Source of the DNA: JAVBMP01 sp031552195
GTDB taxonomy: Bacteria; Desulfobacterota; Desulfovibrionia; Desulfovibrionales; Desulfovibrionaceae
NCBI GenBank assembly: GCA_031552195.1
Contig: JAVBMT010000011.1
Span: 1-64,000 of the forward strand
Direction of reading: 5' to 3'
DNA length: 64,000 bases
The position numbers and the translations under genes were made by a program. Below the pieces are notes generated by a model. It saw nothing but the letters and a program-made list of their open reading frames with translations, was not told the DNA's origin and ran no database searches. Shown here in pieces: positions 1 to 7,968 of the stretch; the stretch's first letter is position 1, and every line of letters starts with the position of its first letter.

Positions 1-443
1 GCCATATCCAAAGGGCCGGCGAACCCACAACTCCTGGAGACCCCGAGTCTGACTTATGGAGATCTCGCGCCGAACTTATGAAGACTCTGCCCGGACCCTT
101 GCAGCCTGGCGTCTCATACGCCTCAAGGAGTTGCCTCATCAGCTGCCTTCATCCCAGCTAGCCTTGTTTTCTGGCCGGAATATATTTTCTCGTAAAAACA
201 ACTTCTTCACCCGCCTCGCCGCCTCGCCCCGGCATGATACGCCCATAAGCTAGAAGCGTACCGGGTAAAATTTTTGTCTTTAAGCTTCATTTCCCAGGCT
301 ATTCACGTATCTTGCGAGCCACGTTTATGGCTGGACGCCGGAATAATTGCTTGCGTTCCGGATGCCGCGCTATGCAAGCGGCGGCTTGTCAAAACCTTCA
401 TGGCGTGCAATGTTAACTGAGAAACCGCTATATTGGAGGCTTC
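1..443. other. Left-edge stretch without a recognisable gene
   Basis: No convincing gene is seen here. A short open frame at 56-253 has no recognisable domain and no good ribosome-binding site, and a stop lies just upstream of it, so it is not the end of a longer gene. The last 60 bases hold the leader of the next gene, with a weak promoter-like TTGTCA near 389 and a strong TTGGAGG ribosome-binding site just before 444. Confidence 0.4.
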
Positions 444-869
444 ATGGAACAGCGCGTATCTTTGATTACCCTGGGAGTGGCCGATTTGGGCCGTTCAAGA
501 AGTTTTTACAGCGCTTTGGGCTGGCTGGAATGGGATAAGGATTGCCCGGACATAGCCTTTTTCCAGCTGCATGGGCAGGCGCTTGCGCTTTATCCCATGC
601 GGGAACTTTTGTCCGATCAGGGGCAAGCAGATCCCAGGCCTGGGGGAATTACGCTATCCATCAACCTGGGGTCGCGCGAAGAAGCCGCCGCCGCGCATCG
701 AGCCTTTATCGCGGCTGGCGGAAAGAATATTAAAACCCCGGAAGACACGCCCTGGGGCGGCTTCAGCGGTTATGCCTCCGACCCGGACGGTCACCCGTGG
801 GAATTCGCTTTCGTGCCGATGTTTCCGCTTGGCCCAGATGGGGCATTGCGGTTGCCGGGCCGGAGCTGA
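444..869 (+). CDS. VOC-family (glyoxalase/bleomycin-resistance fold) protein
   Basis: A 141-residue cytoplasmic protein with the single-module pattern of the vicinal oxygen chelate superfamily. The start reads VSLITLGVADLGRSRSFYSALGW, typical of the first beta-alpha-beta unit, and the end carries YASDPDGHPWEFAF, the usual second metal-side strand with a DPDG turn and a glutamate. A strong TTGGAGG site sits eight bases before the ATG. Members bind a divalent metal and act as glyoxalases, dioxygenases or drug-binding proteins; nothing here fixes the substrate. It stands alone, with a repeat element behind it. Family call is firm, function is open. Confidence 0.85.
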   Translation: MEQRVSLITLGVADLGRSRSFYSALGWLEWDKDCPDIAFFQLHGQALALYPMRELLSDQGQADPRPGGITLSINLGSREEAAAAHRAFIAAGGKNIKTPEDTPWGGFSGYASDPDGHPWEFAFVPMFPLGPDGALRLPGRS

Positions 870-912
870 TACGACAATTGGCGTCAGCGCCTTGAATTTT
901 TTTGGTGACTGT

Positions 913-1054
913 GCGCTGTCGCTAAAAAACTTTTGTCCCAATAATGCGTCAAGCGTCCTTTTTTCTCCGGTCGCGCACCGTAAAAGTATACTCGACATTC
1001 GCAAAAAAGGTCGTTTACCTTGCCTTTGGCGCAATTTTTTCGGATACAGCCCTC
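913..1054 (+). repeat. Intergenic repeat element, copy A
   Basis: About 142 bases that align closely with the reverse complement of 7755-7903 and, over the right half, with 11994-12160. Shared blocks include TTTTGTCC, CGTCCTTTTTTCTCCGGTCG, the core ACCGTAA-AGTA and the right-end TTTGGCGCAA. The ends are imperfect inverted repeats (GCGCTGTCGCTAAA at left, reverse complement GAGGGCTGTATCCGAAA at right). No open frame of its own. It sits between the 3' ends of two convergent genes. A MITE-like non-autonomous element is the best guess. Confidence 0.65.
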
Positions 1055-1121
1055 AGAGCGACGCGCTTCAGCCGTCAGGCCGCGTCTTGGCGTCGTCCTG
1101 AAATTGTTACGGGTGAAGCGA

Positions 1122-2843
1122 TCAGCCAGGCTCGCGCGGCAGGAGTTTCTGTTCCAGCTCCGGGTCCAGCGTAACCCTGAGGCCCGGTTGGGCCCGATTT
1201 ACCCGCACTGTGCCGGCGGCCGCGCCTTTGATCGGTTGCACGTCTTTGACCAGAGCGCACATGATTTCCGCCTTTCCGGCCTCACGTTGCGGGCTTTTCA
1301 GCCCGGCCAGAGCCCCCGCTTCGCGCAGGGTCTGCTCCGGCACATCCACAGCCGCGCTGCCGCGTCTGCAAACAACGTGGGCGCTTGGTCCGTCAGCTGC
1401 ATGAAACCATAAATCGTGCGGCATTGACATTTTTAACAGGGCCTGATTGCCTTGGGCGCTTCGGCCGCGCAGCAAGAGAAAACCGTCACTGGACTGAAAA
1501 CGTTGAATAAGCTTATCGGCAGCCTTGCGCTTTTTTTGTTCCTCACGCGCTGAGGGGGAGGAGTTCAAAGGTTTTTTCACGGCAGCCTTGCGTTCTTCCG
1601 CCTGCGTCGGCATCCCGGAACGGGCCAGTTCAAGGTCATGCAGGGCGGCGTTGCGGCGTTCCTGCAATATGTTCAGCCCCCTGGCCCCACGGTCGGACTG
1701 GCGGAACATTTCCGCCATATTCCGGCGTATGCTGAACAGGGGGTTAAGGGCAATGCGGCGGGAAGAGCCGTCAGGCCGCTCGAGTTCGATTTCAGCCAGT
1801 TTTTCTTCCCGGCTGAACCGCCAGAGATTTTCCTGCAGCAGCACAGCTGTGGAGCGCAGTTCCAGCATTTCATTCAGGCGTTTTTCTTCTTCCGCCAGTT
1901 TTTTCAGCAGCCGCTCATAATGTTTGACGGAGATTTTTCTGGTTTGCCGCTCTTCCTGGCTCAGACTGGAACCCAGAGAAGCAAGGACCGGCCTTTCATA
2001 CACTGCCCCGCAAGCCGTGAGAAAAGGCAAATGAACGGCTGGATCGCCCTCTTCATCCCCTTGCCCGATGACGGTCAATTCACTGCCCGGCGGGATAAGT
2101 TCTTCCGGCAGCGGCCAGGCGGAAAGGACCGGAGGTTTTCCGCCTGGGGCGTAAATATGAAGGCTGCCCAAGCCTCGTTCGCTTTCATATTCGAGGTCGG
2201 CAAGCAGGCTGAGCCCTTCCTGCGGTTCGAGGCAGGACAAGGTTTTGCGGAGCAACGGGGTGAGCGCCGGGTAATTTTTCCAGGCGTTGAAAGAATTTTC
2301 AGTAAAATTTTCAGGAGAATAGCCGCAAGAATCTTCCAGGCCGGCTGTGGGCGCTTCGTTCGCCTCAGGCGTTTTCTCCCGGCGGCACAAACTTGCCGTC
2401 AATTCCCGGGGCGGCCATGCGGCGGGCGTAAATTCCGGCATTGACGCGGCAAGGGCAGGGCCTTCAACCATGTCGAGAATAAATGCGCCCGGCGCGCTGT
2501 GGAATGGTTTGGAGGCGTTTTCCGGCGGCTGCGGCGGGAGCGGGCAGGCCAAACGGCGGTTTATCCAGTCAGGCCGCAGGCTGGCGAGTTTTTTACCAGC
2601 CAGGTATTTGCGCAGGCGCATGACCGGCGTTCCCGGTTCCCTGGGGTTGGGTAAGGTCCGCTCGCTGAGATAAAGGGCTGGGCTACGGCGGTTGCAATAG
2701 AGGACCAGTCTGTGTTTTTTCCCCAGCGCGAAAATGGTGAAAACGGTGATGTCTTCCGCCGGGGCGTGGATTTTCTCAACCCGCGCCCCTTCAAGCAGTT
2801 TCAGCAGGTCGAGGCTCAGAAGGCGGAAAACGTGAGCGTCCAC
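1122..2843 (-). CDS. NFACT family protein (RqcH / fibronectin-binding-like)
   Basis: A 573-residue protein with the NFACT layout: an N-terminal NFACT-N domain beginning MDAHVFRLLSLDLLKLLEG, a central coiled-coil stretch around residues 290-400 rich in Glu, Lys and Arg, and a C-terminal NFACT-R RNA-binding domain (about residues 450-570) with DLWFHAADGPSAHVV. The family includes RqcH, which binds obstructed 50S subunits and adds alanine tails to stalled chains, and Gram-positive surface fibronectin-binding proteins; with no signal peptide a ribosome-rescue role is more likely. The start is a GTG that overlaps the dksA stop by one base (TAGTG), so the two are probably translationally coupled. 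Confidence 0.85.
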   Translation of the reverse strand: MDAHVFRLLSLDLLKLLEGARVEKIHAPAEDITVFTIFALGKKHRLVLYCNRRSPALYLSERTLPNPREPGTPVMRLRKYLAGKKLASLRPDWINRRLACPLPPQPPENASKPFHSAPGAFILDMVEGPALAASMPEFTPAAWPPRELTASLCRREKTPEANEAPTAGLEDSCGYSPENFTENSFNAWKNYPALTPLLRKTLSCLEPQEGLSLLADLEYESERGLGSLHIYAPGGKPPVLSAWPLPEELIPPGSELTVIGQGDEEGDPAVHLPFLTACGAVYERPVLASLGSSLSQEERQTRKISVKHYERLLKKLAEEEKRLNEMLELRSTAVLLQENLWRFSREEKLAEIELERPDGSSRRIALNPLFSIRRNMAEMFRQSDRGARGLNILQERRNAALHDLELARSGMPTQAEERKAAVKKPLNSSPSAREEQKKRKAADKLIQRFQSSDGFLLLRGRSAQGNQALLKMSMPHDLWFHAADGPSAHVVCRRGSAAVDVPEQTLREAGALAGLKSPQREAGKAEIMCALVKDVQPIKGAAAGTVRVNRAQPGLRVTLDPELEQKLLPREPG

Positions 2844-3205
2844 TAGTCACCGCGCAAATGTTCGTCTTCTTCCTGTTTGCTCTTGCAGTTTATGCAAAGC
2901 CGGGTTACCGGGCGGGCCTTGAGGCGCGGAACGCCGATATCTTCTCCGCATTCCTCGCAGGTGCCATAGGTTCCGTCTTCAATGCGCCCTATGGCCGCGC
3001 GTATTTTTTTGATCAGGCGGCGTTCGCGGTCGCGTATGCGCAGGGTGAAGGCGCGGTCGGATTCCACTGTGGCGCGGTCGGCCGGATCAGCGCAAAGCTC
3101 GTTGCTGTCCGTCATGTCCTCAATGGTCAGGTCGCCCTGCTTCAAAGCCTCTTCAAGCGTTTCCGACAATAGTTTGCGGAAATATTCTATATCCTGTTGT
3201 TCCAT
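2843..3205 (-). CDS. dksA: DksA/TraR family RNA polymerase-binding regulator
   Basis: A 120-residue protein of the DksA family, which enters the secondary channel of RNA polymerase and works with ppGpp on rRNA and amino-acid promoters. The N-terminal half is a predicted coiled-coil hairpin whose tip holds the DPADRA motif (Asp40, Asp43, Ala45), matching the DxxDxA tip of E. coli DksA. The C-terminal zinc finger has Cys83, Cys86, Cys104 and Cys107 in CEECG and CINCK. It is somewhat shorter than E. coli DksA (151). A GGGAGG site precedes the ATG. Its stop overlaps the GTG of the NFACT gene, linking stringent response and ribosome quality control in one transcript. Confidence 0.92.
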   Translation of the reverse strand: MEQQDIEYFRKLLSETLEEALKQGDLTIEDMTDSNELCADPADRATVESDRAFTLRIRDRERRLIKKIRAAIGRIEDGTYGTCEECGEDIGVPRLKARPVTRLCINCKSKQEEDEHLRGD

Positions 3206-3396
3206 AGCCAGCCTCCCAAATCCATATTTTCCGCTTCAGCCCGCAGGCGGCCTGAAGTGAACAGCTTTAAACTGAAAATACATTCAAAGTAAAGCAAAAA
3301 CATAAGCCGTGGACGATAAGGGTTTGCCGTTGCGGCGCAACGTCCGCCGCCCATTTCGCGCCTCGGCGCGCAAGGGCGGAAGCGGCTCAGGCGGTT

Positions 3397-3699
3397 TCAG
3401 GCATTGTCGTTGTTTTTTTCAGGAATTTCCCTGCCGTTGCTTTGCAAGCCGTCCAGAAACTTGTCGCGGCATTCATAGCTGCAAAAGCGGTGAACCTTAT
3501 TCCCGTCGCGCACACTTATGCTGTCAGCCACGGAAACATAGGCCCCGCAAACCGGGTCTTTGACCAGCTCGCCGGCGGACTGGACGTTTTCCTTGCCCTG
3601 TTTTTTCTGGAATTCATTTTTCTTGCGGCGGAAATCGTTGCGGAACATGAAGTATATTACGGCAACAGCCAAAATTATCCAGAAATATTTATTGAACAT
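3397..3699 (-). CDS. Membrane-anchored YHS/TRASH-like metal-binding small protein
   Basis: A 100-residue protein with one N-terminal transmembrane segment (YFWIILAVAVIYFMF, residues 5-19), a basic linker and a C-terminal cysteine cluster: DPVCGAYV, then HRFCSYECRDKFL. This is the pattern of the YHS/TRASH family of small metal-binding domains. The single Cys and the C-x3-C pair could bind a metal ion. It starts 18 bases after folK stops and has a GGAGGG site, so it is probably co-transcribed with folK. Specific function unknown; the domain call is by motif only. Confidence 0.75.
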   Translation of the reverse strand: MFNKYFWIILAVAVIYFMFRNDFRRKKNEFQKKQGKENVQSAGELVKDPVCGAYVSVADSISVRDGNKVHRFCSYECRDKFLDGLQSNGREIPEKNNDNA

Positions 3700-3717
3700 G
3701 GCGTGTGCCCTCCATCG

Positions 3718-4263
3718 TCAGTGTTGGTATATTTTATCGCCTTCAAGGCGCGCGTTTACTCCCGCCAGAGACTCCTGCGCCGTCTTTCCGTTCGGCAGGA
3801 CCATCTCCGGGGCCAGTTCCGCAAGAGGAACCAGCACAAAGGCGCGTTCCAGCATGCGGGGGTGCGGCAGGGTCAAACGCGCGCTTTTCATGTTCAGCCC
3901 GCCGAAAAGCAGCAGGTCGATATCTATAAAGCGCGGCCCGTAGCGGCGCCCGGCATCGCGCATGCGGCCCAGCATATTTTCAGTTTCCATGAATCCGGAC
4001 AGAAGCCCGAAGGCCGCCGCCCGTTCAATTTCCGCTTCTTCGCTTCGCCCGCGCCCTTTTGCGTATTGACAATCAAGTTCGGCTACCTGATTATAAAACC
4101 ACGGCTGGTCCGCGTCTCCGACCGGCTCCGTGCGGTATACGCGCGAAACGCGCGTTACGGCGATCCCCGGCAGAAGGGCGATGGCTTCGAGCGCCCGCAG
4201 CAGCAGCTCAGCGCTGTCGCCTAGATTGGAGCCAATGCTTGCGTAAGCCGTACTGTGCTGCAT
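3718..4263 (-). CDS. folK: 2-amino-4-hydroxy-6-hydroxymethyldihydropteridine pyrophosphokinase
   Basis: A 181-residue HPPK, which transfers pyrophosphate from ATP to 6-hydroxymethyl-7,8-dihydropterin in folate synthesis. The opening AYASIGSNLGDS is the family's first strand and loop; VSRVYRTEPVG and WFYNQV follow in the expected order; the catalytic loop RYGPRFIDIDLLLFGG and the closing LPHPRMLERAFVLVPLAELAP are the HPPK signature with the metal-binding Asp pair. Length is normal. It heads a minus-strand unit with the YHS-like gene 18 bases downstream. No other folate gene is in view. Confidence 0.95.
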   Translation of the reverse strand: MQHSTAYASIGSNLGDSAELLLRALEAIALLPGIAVTRVSRVYRTEPVGDADQPWFYNQVAELDCQYAKGRGRSEEAEIERAAAFGLLSGFMETENMLGRMRDAGRRYGPRFIDIDLLLFGGLNMKSARLTLPHPRMLERAFVLVPLAELAPEMVLPNGKTAQESLAGVNARLEGDKIYQH

Positions 4264-4484
4264 TGTGCGAGCCTGTAATACTTATACACCGGTTTCACGT
4301 AGCGCGGAAGGGCGCGAACGCCGCCTGAAAAATCTTTGCGAGCACGCTACCCCCGCTTGCCGCCTCTGTCAAACGTTTTTGTTTTACGCAACATTTCATG
4401 GCGTTAGGCGGAATGCTTCAGGAGCCGACCATAAATTGACGCGCTCCAGGTAAATATTATTTTTTAGACGGCGGTAATCAGGGC

Positions 4485-5414
4485 ATGAGAAACAATATTC
4501 GCCAGATGGACGCCCGGCAGCCGGAGCAGGCTGATCCGCTTTTAGACGCGTATTTGCGCTGTCTGCTGGTGGAACGCGGCCTGTCGGAAAATACCCTTGC
4601 CGCCTATCAGGCCGACCTGCTCGACTTTTACGGCTTTATCCACGGGCATGGCATTTCTTTGGCTGAACTCACGGACCAGGGCCTTTTGCTCTATATAGCC
4701 CAAGCCAGGCGGGAAAAACTCTCGCCGCGCAGCCTGGCCCGCCACCTTTCCGCCCTGCGCGGTTTTTTAGCCTTTGCGCGCGACGAAGGAGAGATAAAAA
4801 ACAACCCGGCGGAATTTCTGGAGAACCCAAAGCTGCTCCGGGAACTGCCGGACCTGCTTTCACGGCAGGAGATGCTTGAGGTGCTGGCGCGGCCGGACTT
4901 GAATGACAAACTTGGTTTCCGCGACCGCGCCATGCTGGAATTGCTCTATGCCTCCGGGTTGCGGGTGTCGGAGCTTTGCGCGGCCAAACCGCTTGATTTC
5001 GACCCGATAAGCGGGCTGTTGCGCGTGTTCGGCAAGGGATCCAAGGAGCGCATAGTGCCGGTGCACGCCGAAGCGGCCTCTTTTCTCTCGGAATATATCC
5101 GGAGCTGGCGGCCTTTGTTCAGGCCGCGTTGCGACAATATCTTCCTGAACCGCTCCGGCAAGGCGCTGAGCCGGGTCGGCGTATGGAAAGCGGTGCAGAG
5201 ACACGTTCAGGCGGCTGGAATCACGCGTTCCATTTCTCCGCACAGCTTCCGTCATTCCTTTGCGACGCATTTGCTGGAAGGCGGGGCCGACCTGCGTTCG
5301 GTGCAGCTTTTGCTGGGTCACGCCGACATCAGCGCGACCGAAATATACACCCATGTGCAGAGGGAAAGGCTGGAAAAACTGCACCGCGAATTTCACCCGC
5401 GTTCGAAGGGGTGA
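4485..5414 (+). CDS. xerD: Tyrosine recombinase XerD/XerC type
   Basis: A 309-residue site-specific recombinase. The N-terminal SAM-like core-binding domain (LLVERGLSENTLAAYQADL) is followed by the catalytic domain with all expected residues: Arg in ASGLRVSEL, Lys in GKGSKER, the HSFRH box, the LLGHADISATEIYTHV box with the second His and the nucleophilic Tyr. Length and motifs fit chromosome-dimer resolution recombinases that act at dif with a partner; XerD versus XerC cannot be settled without alignment. The ATG at 4485 follows a weak CAGGGC site; 4506 is an alternative. It is not next to phage genes, so it need not be an integrase. Confidence 0.88.
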   Translation: MRNNIRQMDARQPEQADPLLDAYLRCLLVERGLSENTLAAYQADLLDFYGFIHGHGISLAELTDQGLLLYIAQARREKLSPRSLARHLSALRGFLAFARDEGEIKNNPAEFLENPKLLRELPDLLSRQEMLEVLARPDLNDKLGFRDRAMLELLYASGLRVSELCAAKPLDFDPISGLLRVFGKGSKERIVPVHAEAASFLSEYIRSWRPLFRPRCDNIFLNRSGKALSRVGVWKAVQRHVQAAGITRSISPHSFRHSFATHLLEGGADLRSVQLLLGHADISATEIYTHVQRERLEKLHREFHPRSKG

Positions 5415-5594
5415 GCCGCATGACGGGCGCCGAGGCGTTCAGGAGGCTCGTTTTCCGGCCTGAGTCAAGCCGGACGGCTTTCGCCGCAACTATTTCTTTG
5501 CCAAACAGTTTGGAAAAGGTTAAATTTTTCACGGCGCGGGCAAGCCCAGGCAGTAGCCGCCGCGCCGAAACGCTTTTATGCCGGCGGAAAATTT

Positions 5595-7073
5595 ATGCGC
5601 ATCGCCACAACCTTATTGCTGATACTGCTTTTGCTGTTTCCGGAAATATCCTCCGCCGCCCAGGCCGCTTCACGTCCGGGCGGGCGTTCTTCAGCGCGGG
5701 CCGCGGAACGTGGCAAAACGGAGAAAAAGGCTGCTTCAACCGGAGTTCCGGGTGAAGAGCTGCCCGGATTCAGCCTGCACAAGCTGGAAAGCGGAACGGG
5801 GCCGACGTTGCTGGTTATAGGCGGAATTCAGGGCGACGAGCCGGGCGGCTTTTCCGCCGCCTCGCTTCTGGTCACGCACTATAAGATTGAAAAAGGCAAT
5901 GTCTGGGTTGTTCCCAACCTGAATTTTCCGAGCATCATATACCGCCAGCGCGGCGTGCACGGCGACATGAACCGCAAATTCGCCGCGCTTAACCCGAACG
6001 ATCCTGAATATGAGACCGTGCGCCGCATCCAGAACATTATTCTGGACGAGCAGGTCGACATAGTCATTAACATGCACGACGGCAGCGGTTTTTACCGCCC
6101 CAGGCGGCAAGACGCCCTTTATAACCCCGACCGCTGGGGGCAAAGCGTCATTATAGACCAGGAAAAGCTGGAGGGCAGCCCCTACGGCAACCTGAAGCAA
6201 CTCGCCCTTAACGTGTCCGGGCGGGTGAACCGCCGCCTGCTTGCCCCGCCCCACGCCTATTATATCAAGAATACCGATACAAAAGGCCGAGACCGTGAAA
6301 TGGAAAAAAGCCTCAGCTATTTCGCCGTCTGCAACAACAAGTCGGCTTTCGGCATAGAAGCCAGCAAGGAACTTCCGGAGGCGGAGCGGGTCTATTACCA
6401 TATCAACCTGCTTGAAGCCTTCATGCATGAGCTTGGAATAAAATTCCGCCGCGACTTCACGCTGTCGCCTCAGGGGGTAGTGGCGGCCCTGAACAGGGGC
6501 GTGCGGCTGAACCTTTACGACAACCTGCTGGTTCTTCCCCTGGATAACGCGCGGGCGAGCCTGCCCGGAGTTATTCCGGTCAGCCGCGAGGCCGCGCTGA
6601 ACCCCAGCCCCAGCAATCCGCTTCTGGCGTTGGTGCGCGCTCCGCAGGCCTGGAGGGTGGTTTACGGCAACCGCACCCTGATAAGGCTCAAGCCGGAATA
6701 TATGGATTTTGATTTCTCGCTCGGCCCCATATCGCTGCTGGTGGATGGAAAAGACCATGCGGCCAGGCCCGGAGACACGGTTCCCGTTGAGCGGAATTTT
6801 CTGGTTCGGGGGCTGTCCGGCTACCGCGTGAACGTGATCGGGGCACAACGGGGGAAACACGACGGCAGCGAGTGCGAGGTGCTTTTCAGCCGTGACGACT
6901 TCATGCCCCAATACTCGCTGGATCGTGACGGCAATATCTTCAGGGTGGAAGTATACAAGGGCGAGGCCTTCGCCGGAATGCTGCTTGTCAATTTCGGGCG
7001 CGACCATGCTTCGGCGGAAAGCGGAACCCCTCTTACCGCCACTGTGGGGAAAGAGAACGACTTGGGGCGCTAG
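5595..7073 (+). CDS. Csd4/Pgp1-like peptidoglycan DL-carboxypeptidase (M14/M99 fold)
   Basis: A 492-residue exported protein with a signal peptide (MRIATTLLLILLLLF, then SSAAQA). The zinc-site motif is GGIQGDEPGG, with Gln79 and Glu82 in place of the usual His-x-x-Glu of M14 carboxypeptidases; His161 lies in INMHDG and the general-base Glu255 in AFGIEAS. The spacing Gln79-His161 and Gln79-Glu255 equals the spacing recalled for Helicobacter pylori Csd4 (Gln46, His128, Glu222), an enzyme that trims muropeptide tripeptides and is needed for helical shape. After the catalytic domain two further beta-rich modules (about 310-480) fit the Csd4 layout. Fits a vibrioid cell. Stands alone between xerD and hslV. 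Confidence 0.85.
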   Translation: MRIATTLLLILLLLFPEISSAAQAASRPGGRSSARAAERGKTEKKAASTGVPGEELPGFSLHKLESGTGPTLLVIGGIQGDEPGGFSAASLLVTHYKIEKGNVWVVPNLNFPSIIYRQRGVHGDMNRKFAALNPNDPEYETVRRIQNIILDEQVDIVINMHDGSGFYRPRRQDALYNPDRWGQSVIIDQEKLEGSPYGNLKQLALNVSGRVNRRLLAPPHAYYIKNTDTKGRDREMEKSLSYFAVCNNKSAFGIEASKELPEAERVYYHINLLEAFMHELGIKFRRDFTLSPQGVVAALNRGVRLNLYDNLLVLPLDNARASLPGVIPVSREAALNPSPSNPLLALVRAPQAWRVVYGNRTLIRLKPEYMDFDFSLGPISLLVDGKDHAARPGDTVPVERNFLVRGLSGYRVNVIGAQRGKHDGSECEVLFSRDDFMPQYSLDRDGNIFRVEVYKGEAFAGMLLVNFGRDHASAESGTPLTATVGKENDLGR

Positions 7074-7215
7074 GATCTGTTTTCGGATAAATTTTGTCCA
7101 GATGCAGCGGCAAAACGGCGGTAACGGCAACCGGCCTGCCCGGTGGGAGCGTTTGGCGGGGCGCGGATTTTAACCGGCCGCGGGCGTTCAGACTGCTTTT
7201 TTATACGGAGAGATT

Positions 7216-7755
7216 ATGGAATTGCGCGGTACGACTATTTTGGCGGTTCGCCGGGGAAACCAGGTGGCCCTGGCCGGAGACGGGCAGGTGACCATGGGCC
7301 AGGCCATAGTGATGAAACATAGCGCCAGGAAGGTCCGGCGTTTGTATAAAGACAGGGTGCTGGCCGGTTTTGCCGGTTCCACGGCGGACGCCTTCACGCT
7401 TTTTGAACGTTTTGAGGCCAAACTGGAGGAATTTGGCGGCAACCTGGTGCGCGCTGCCGTTGAAATGGCCAAAGACTGGCGTAAAGACAAGTACCTGCGC
7501 CGCCTTGAAGCCATGTTGCTGGTTGCCGACGCTTCCAGTACCCTGGTGCTTTCGGGAACCGGCGACGTGATCGAGCCGGATGACGGGGTGGCGGCCATCG
7601 GCAGCGGCGGCCCTTACGCCCTTTCCGCCGCGCGCGCCCTTTTGCGGCACAGCGAACTCGGCGCCGAGCGCATCGCCATGGAATCAATGAAAATAGCTTC
7701 GGAACTTTGCGTTTACACCAACGACAACCTTACCCTGGAAATTATCGATTACTAG
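7216..7755 (+). CDS. hslV: ATP-dependent protease subunit HslV
   Basis: A 179-residue proteasome-like peptidase subunit. The sequence [25 protein letters not shown] carries the catalytic N-terminal Thr after a five-residue leader (MELRG), so processing is expected to expose Thr6. [22 protein letters not shown], the Gly-rich [16 protein letters not shown] and the C-terminal VYTNDN motif are family hallmarks. HslV forms a dodecamer that is gated by the HslU unfoldase. hslU is not adjacent here, which is unusual compared with the common hslVU operon. A CGGAGAGATT site precedes the ATG. The stop codon touches repeat copy B. Confidence 0.95.
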   Translation: MELRGTTILAVRRGNQVALAGDGQVTMGQAIVMKHSARKVRRLYKDRVLAGFAGSTADAFTLFERFEAKLEEFGGNLVRAAVEMAKDWRKDKYLRRLEAMLLVADASSTLVLSGTGDVIEPDDGVAAIGSGGPYALSAARALLRHSELGAERIAMESMKIASELCVYTNDNLTLEIIDY

Positions 7756-7903
7756 GGGGTTGTCTCTAATAAAAGGTTTTGCGCCAAAGACAAGAAAAAC
7801 GGCCTTTTTTGCGAAGGGAGTGTACTCTTACGGTACTCGACCGGAGAAAAAAAGGACGATTGACGTGGTATTTGGACAAAAGATTTCTTTAGAGACAGCC
7901 CTA
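7755..7903 (-). repeat. Intergenic repeat element, copy B
   Basis: About 149 bases between hslV and ispE, in the opposite orientation to copies A and C. Its ends form the clearest inverted repeats of the three: GGGGGTTGTCTCTAAT at left and, reading the other strand from the right, TAGGGCTGTCTCTAAA. Inside it shares the TTTTGCGCCAAAG block, the CCGGAGAAAAAAAGGACG block and a GAGTGTACTCTTACGGTACTC block with copy A. No coding capacity seen. The left end abuts the hslV stop codon. Confidence 0.7.
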
Positions 7904-7968
7904 AGCCCGGGCGGGCGTTTATCCGCAATGGCGGGGCTTGCCGGGCGAACTCTTTGGGTGGACACCTG

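Noticed and set aside
56..253. A 65-codon frame at the left edge
   Set aside because: No ribosome site, no known domain, and a stop immediately upstream; too little to call.
4485..5414. xerD-type recombinase as integrase of the phage-like module
   Set aside because: It is 11 kb away across housekeeping genes and has XerC/D length and motifs rather than those of phage integrases.
5736..7130. A 464-codon minus-strand frame opposite the carboxypeptidase
   Set aside because: No domain or signal; the plus-strand frame has zinc-site motifs and signal peptide.
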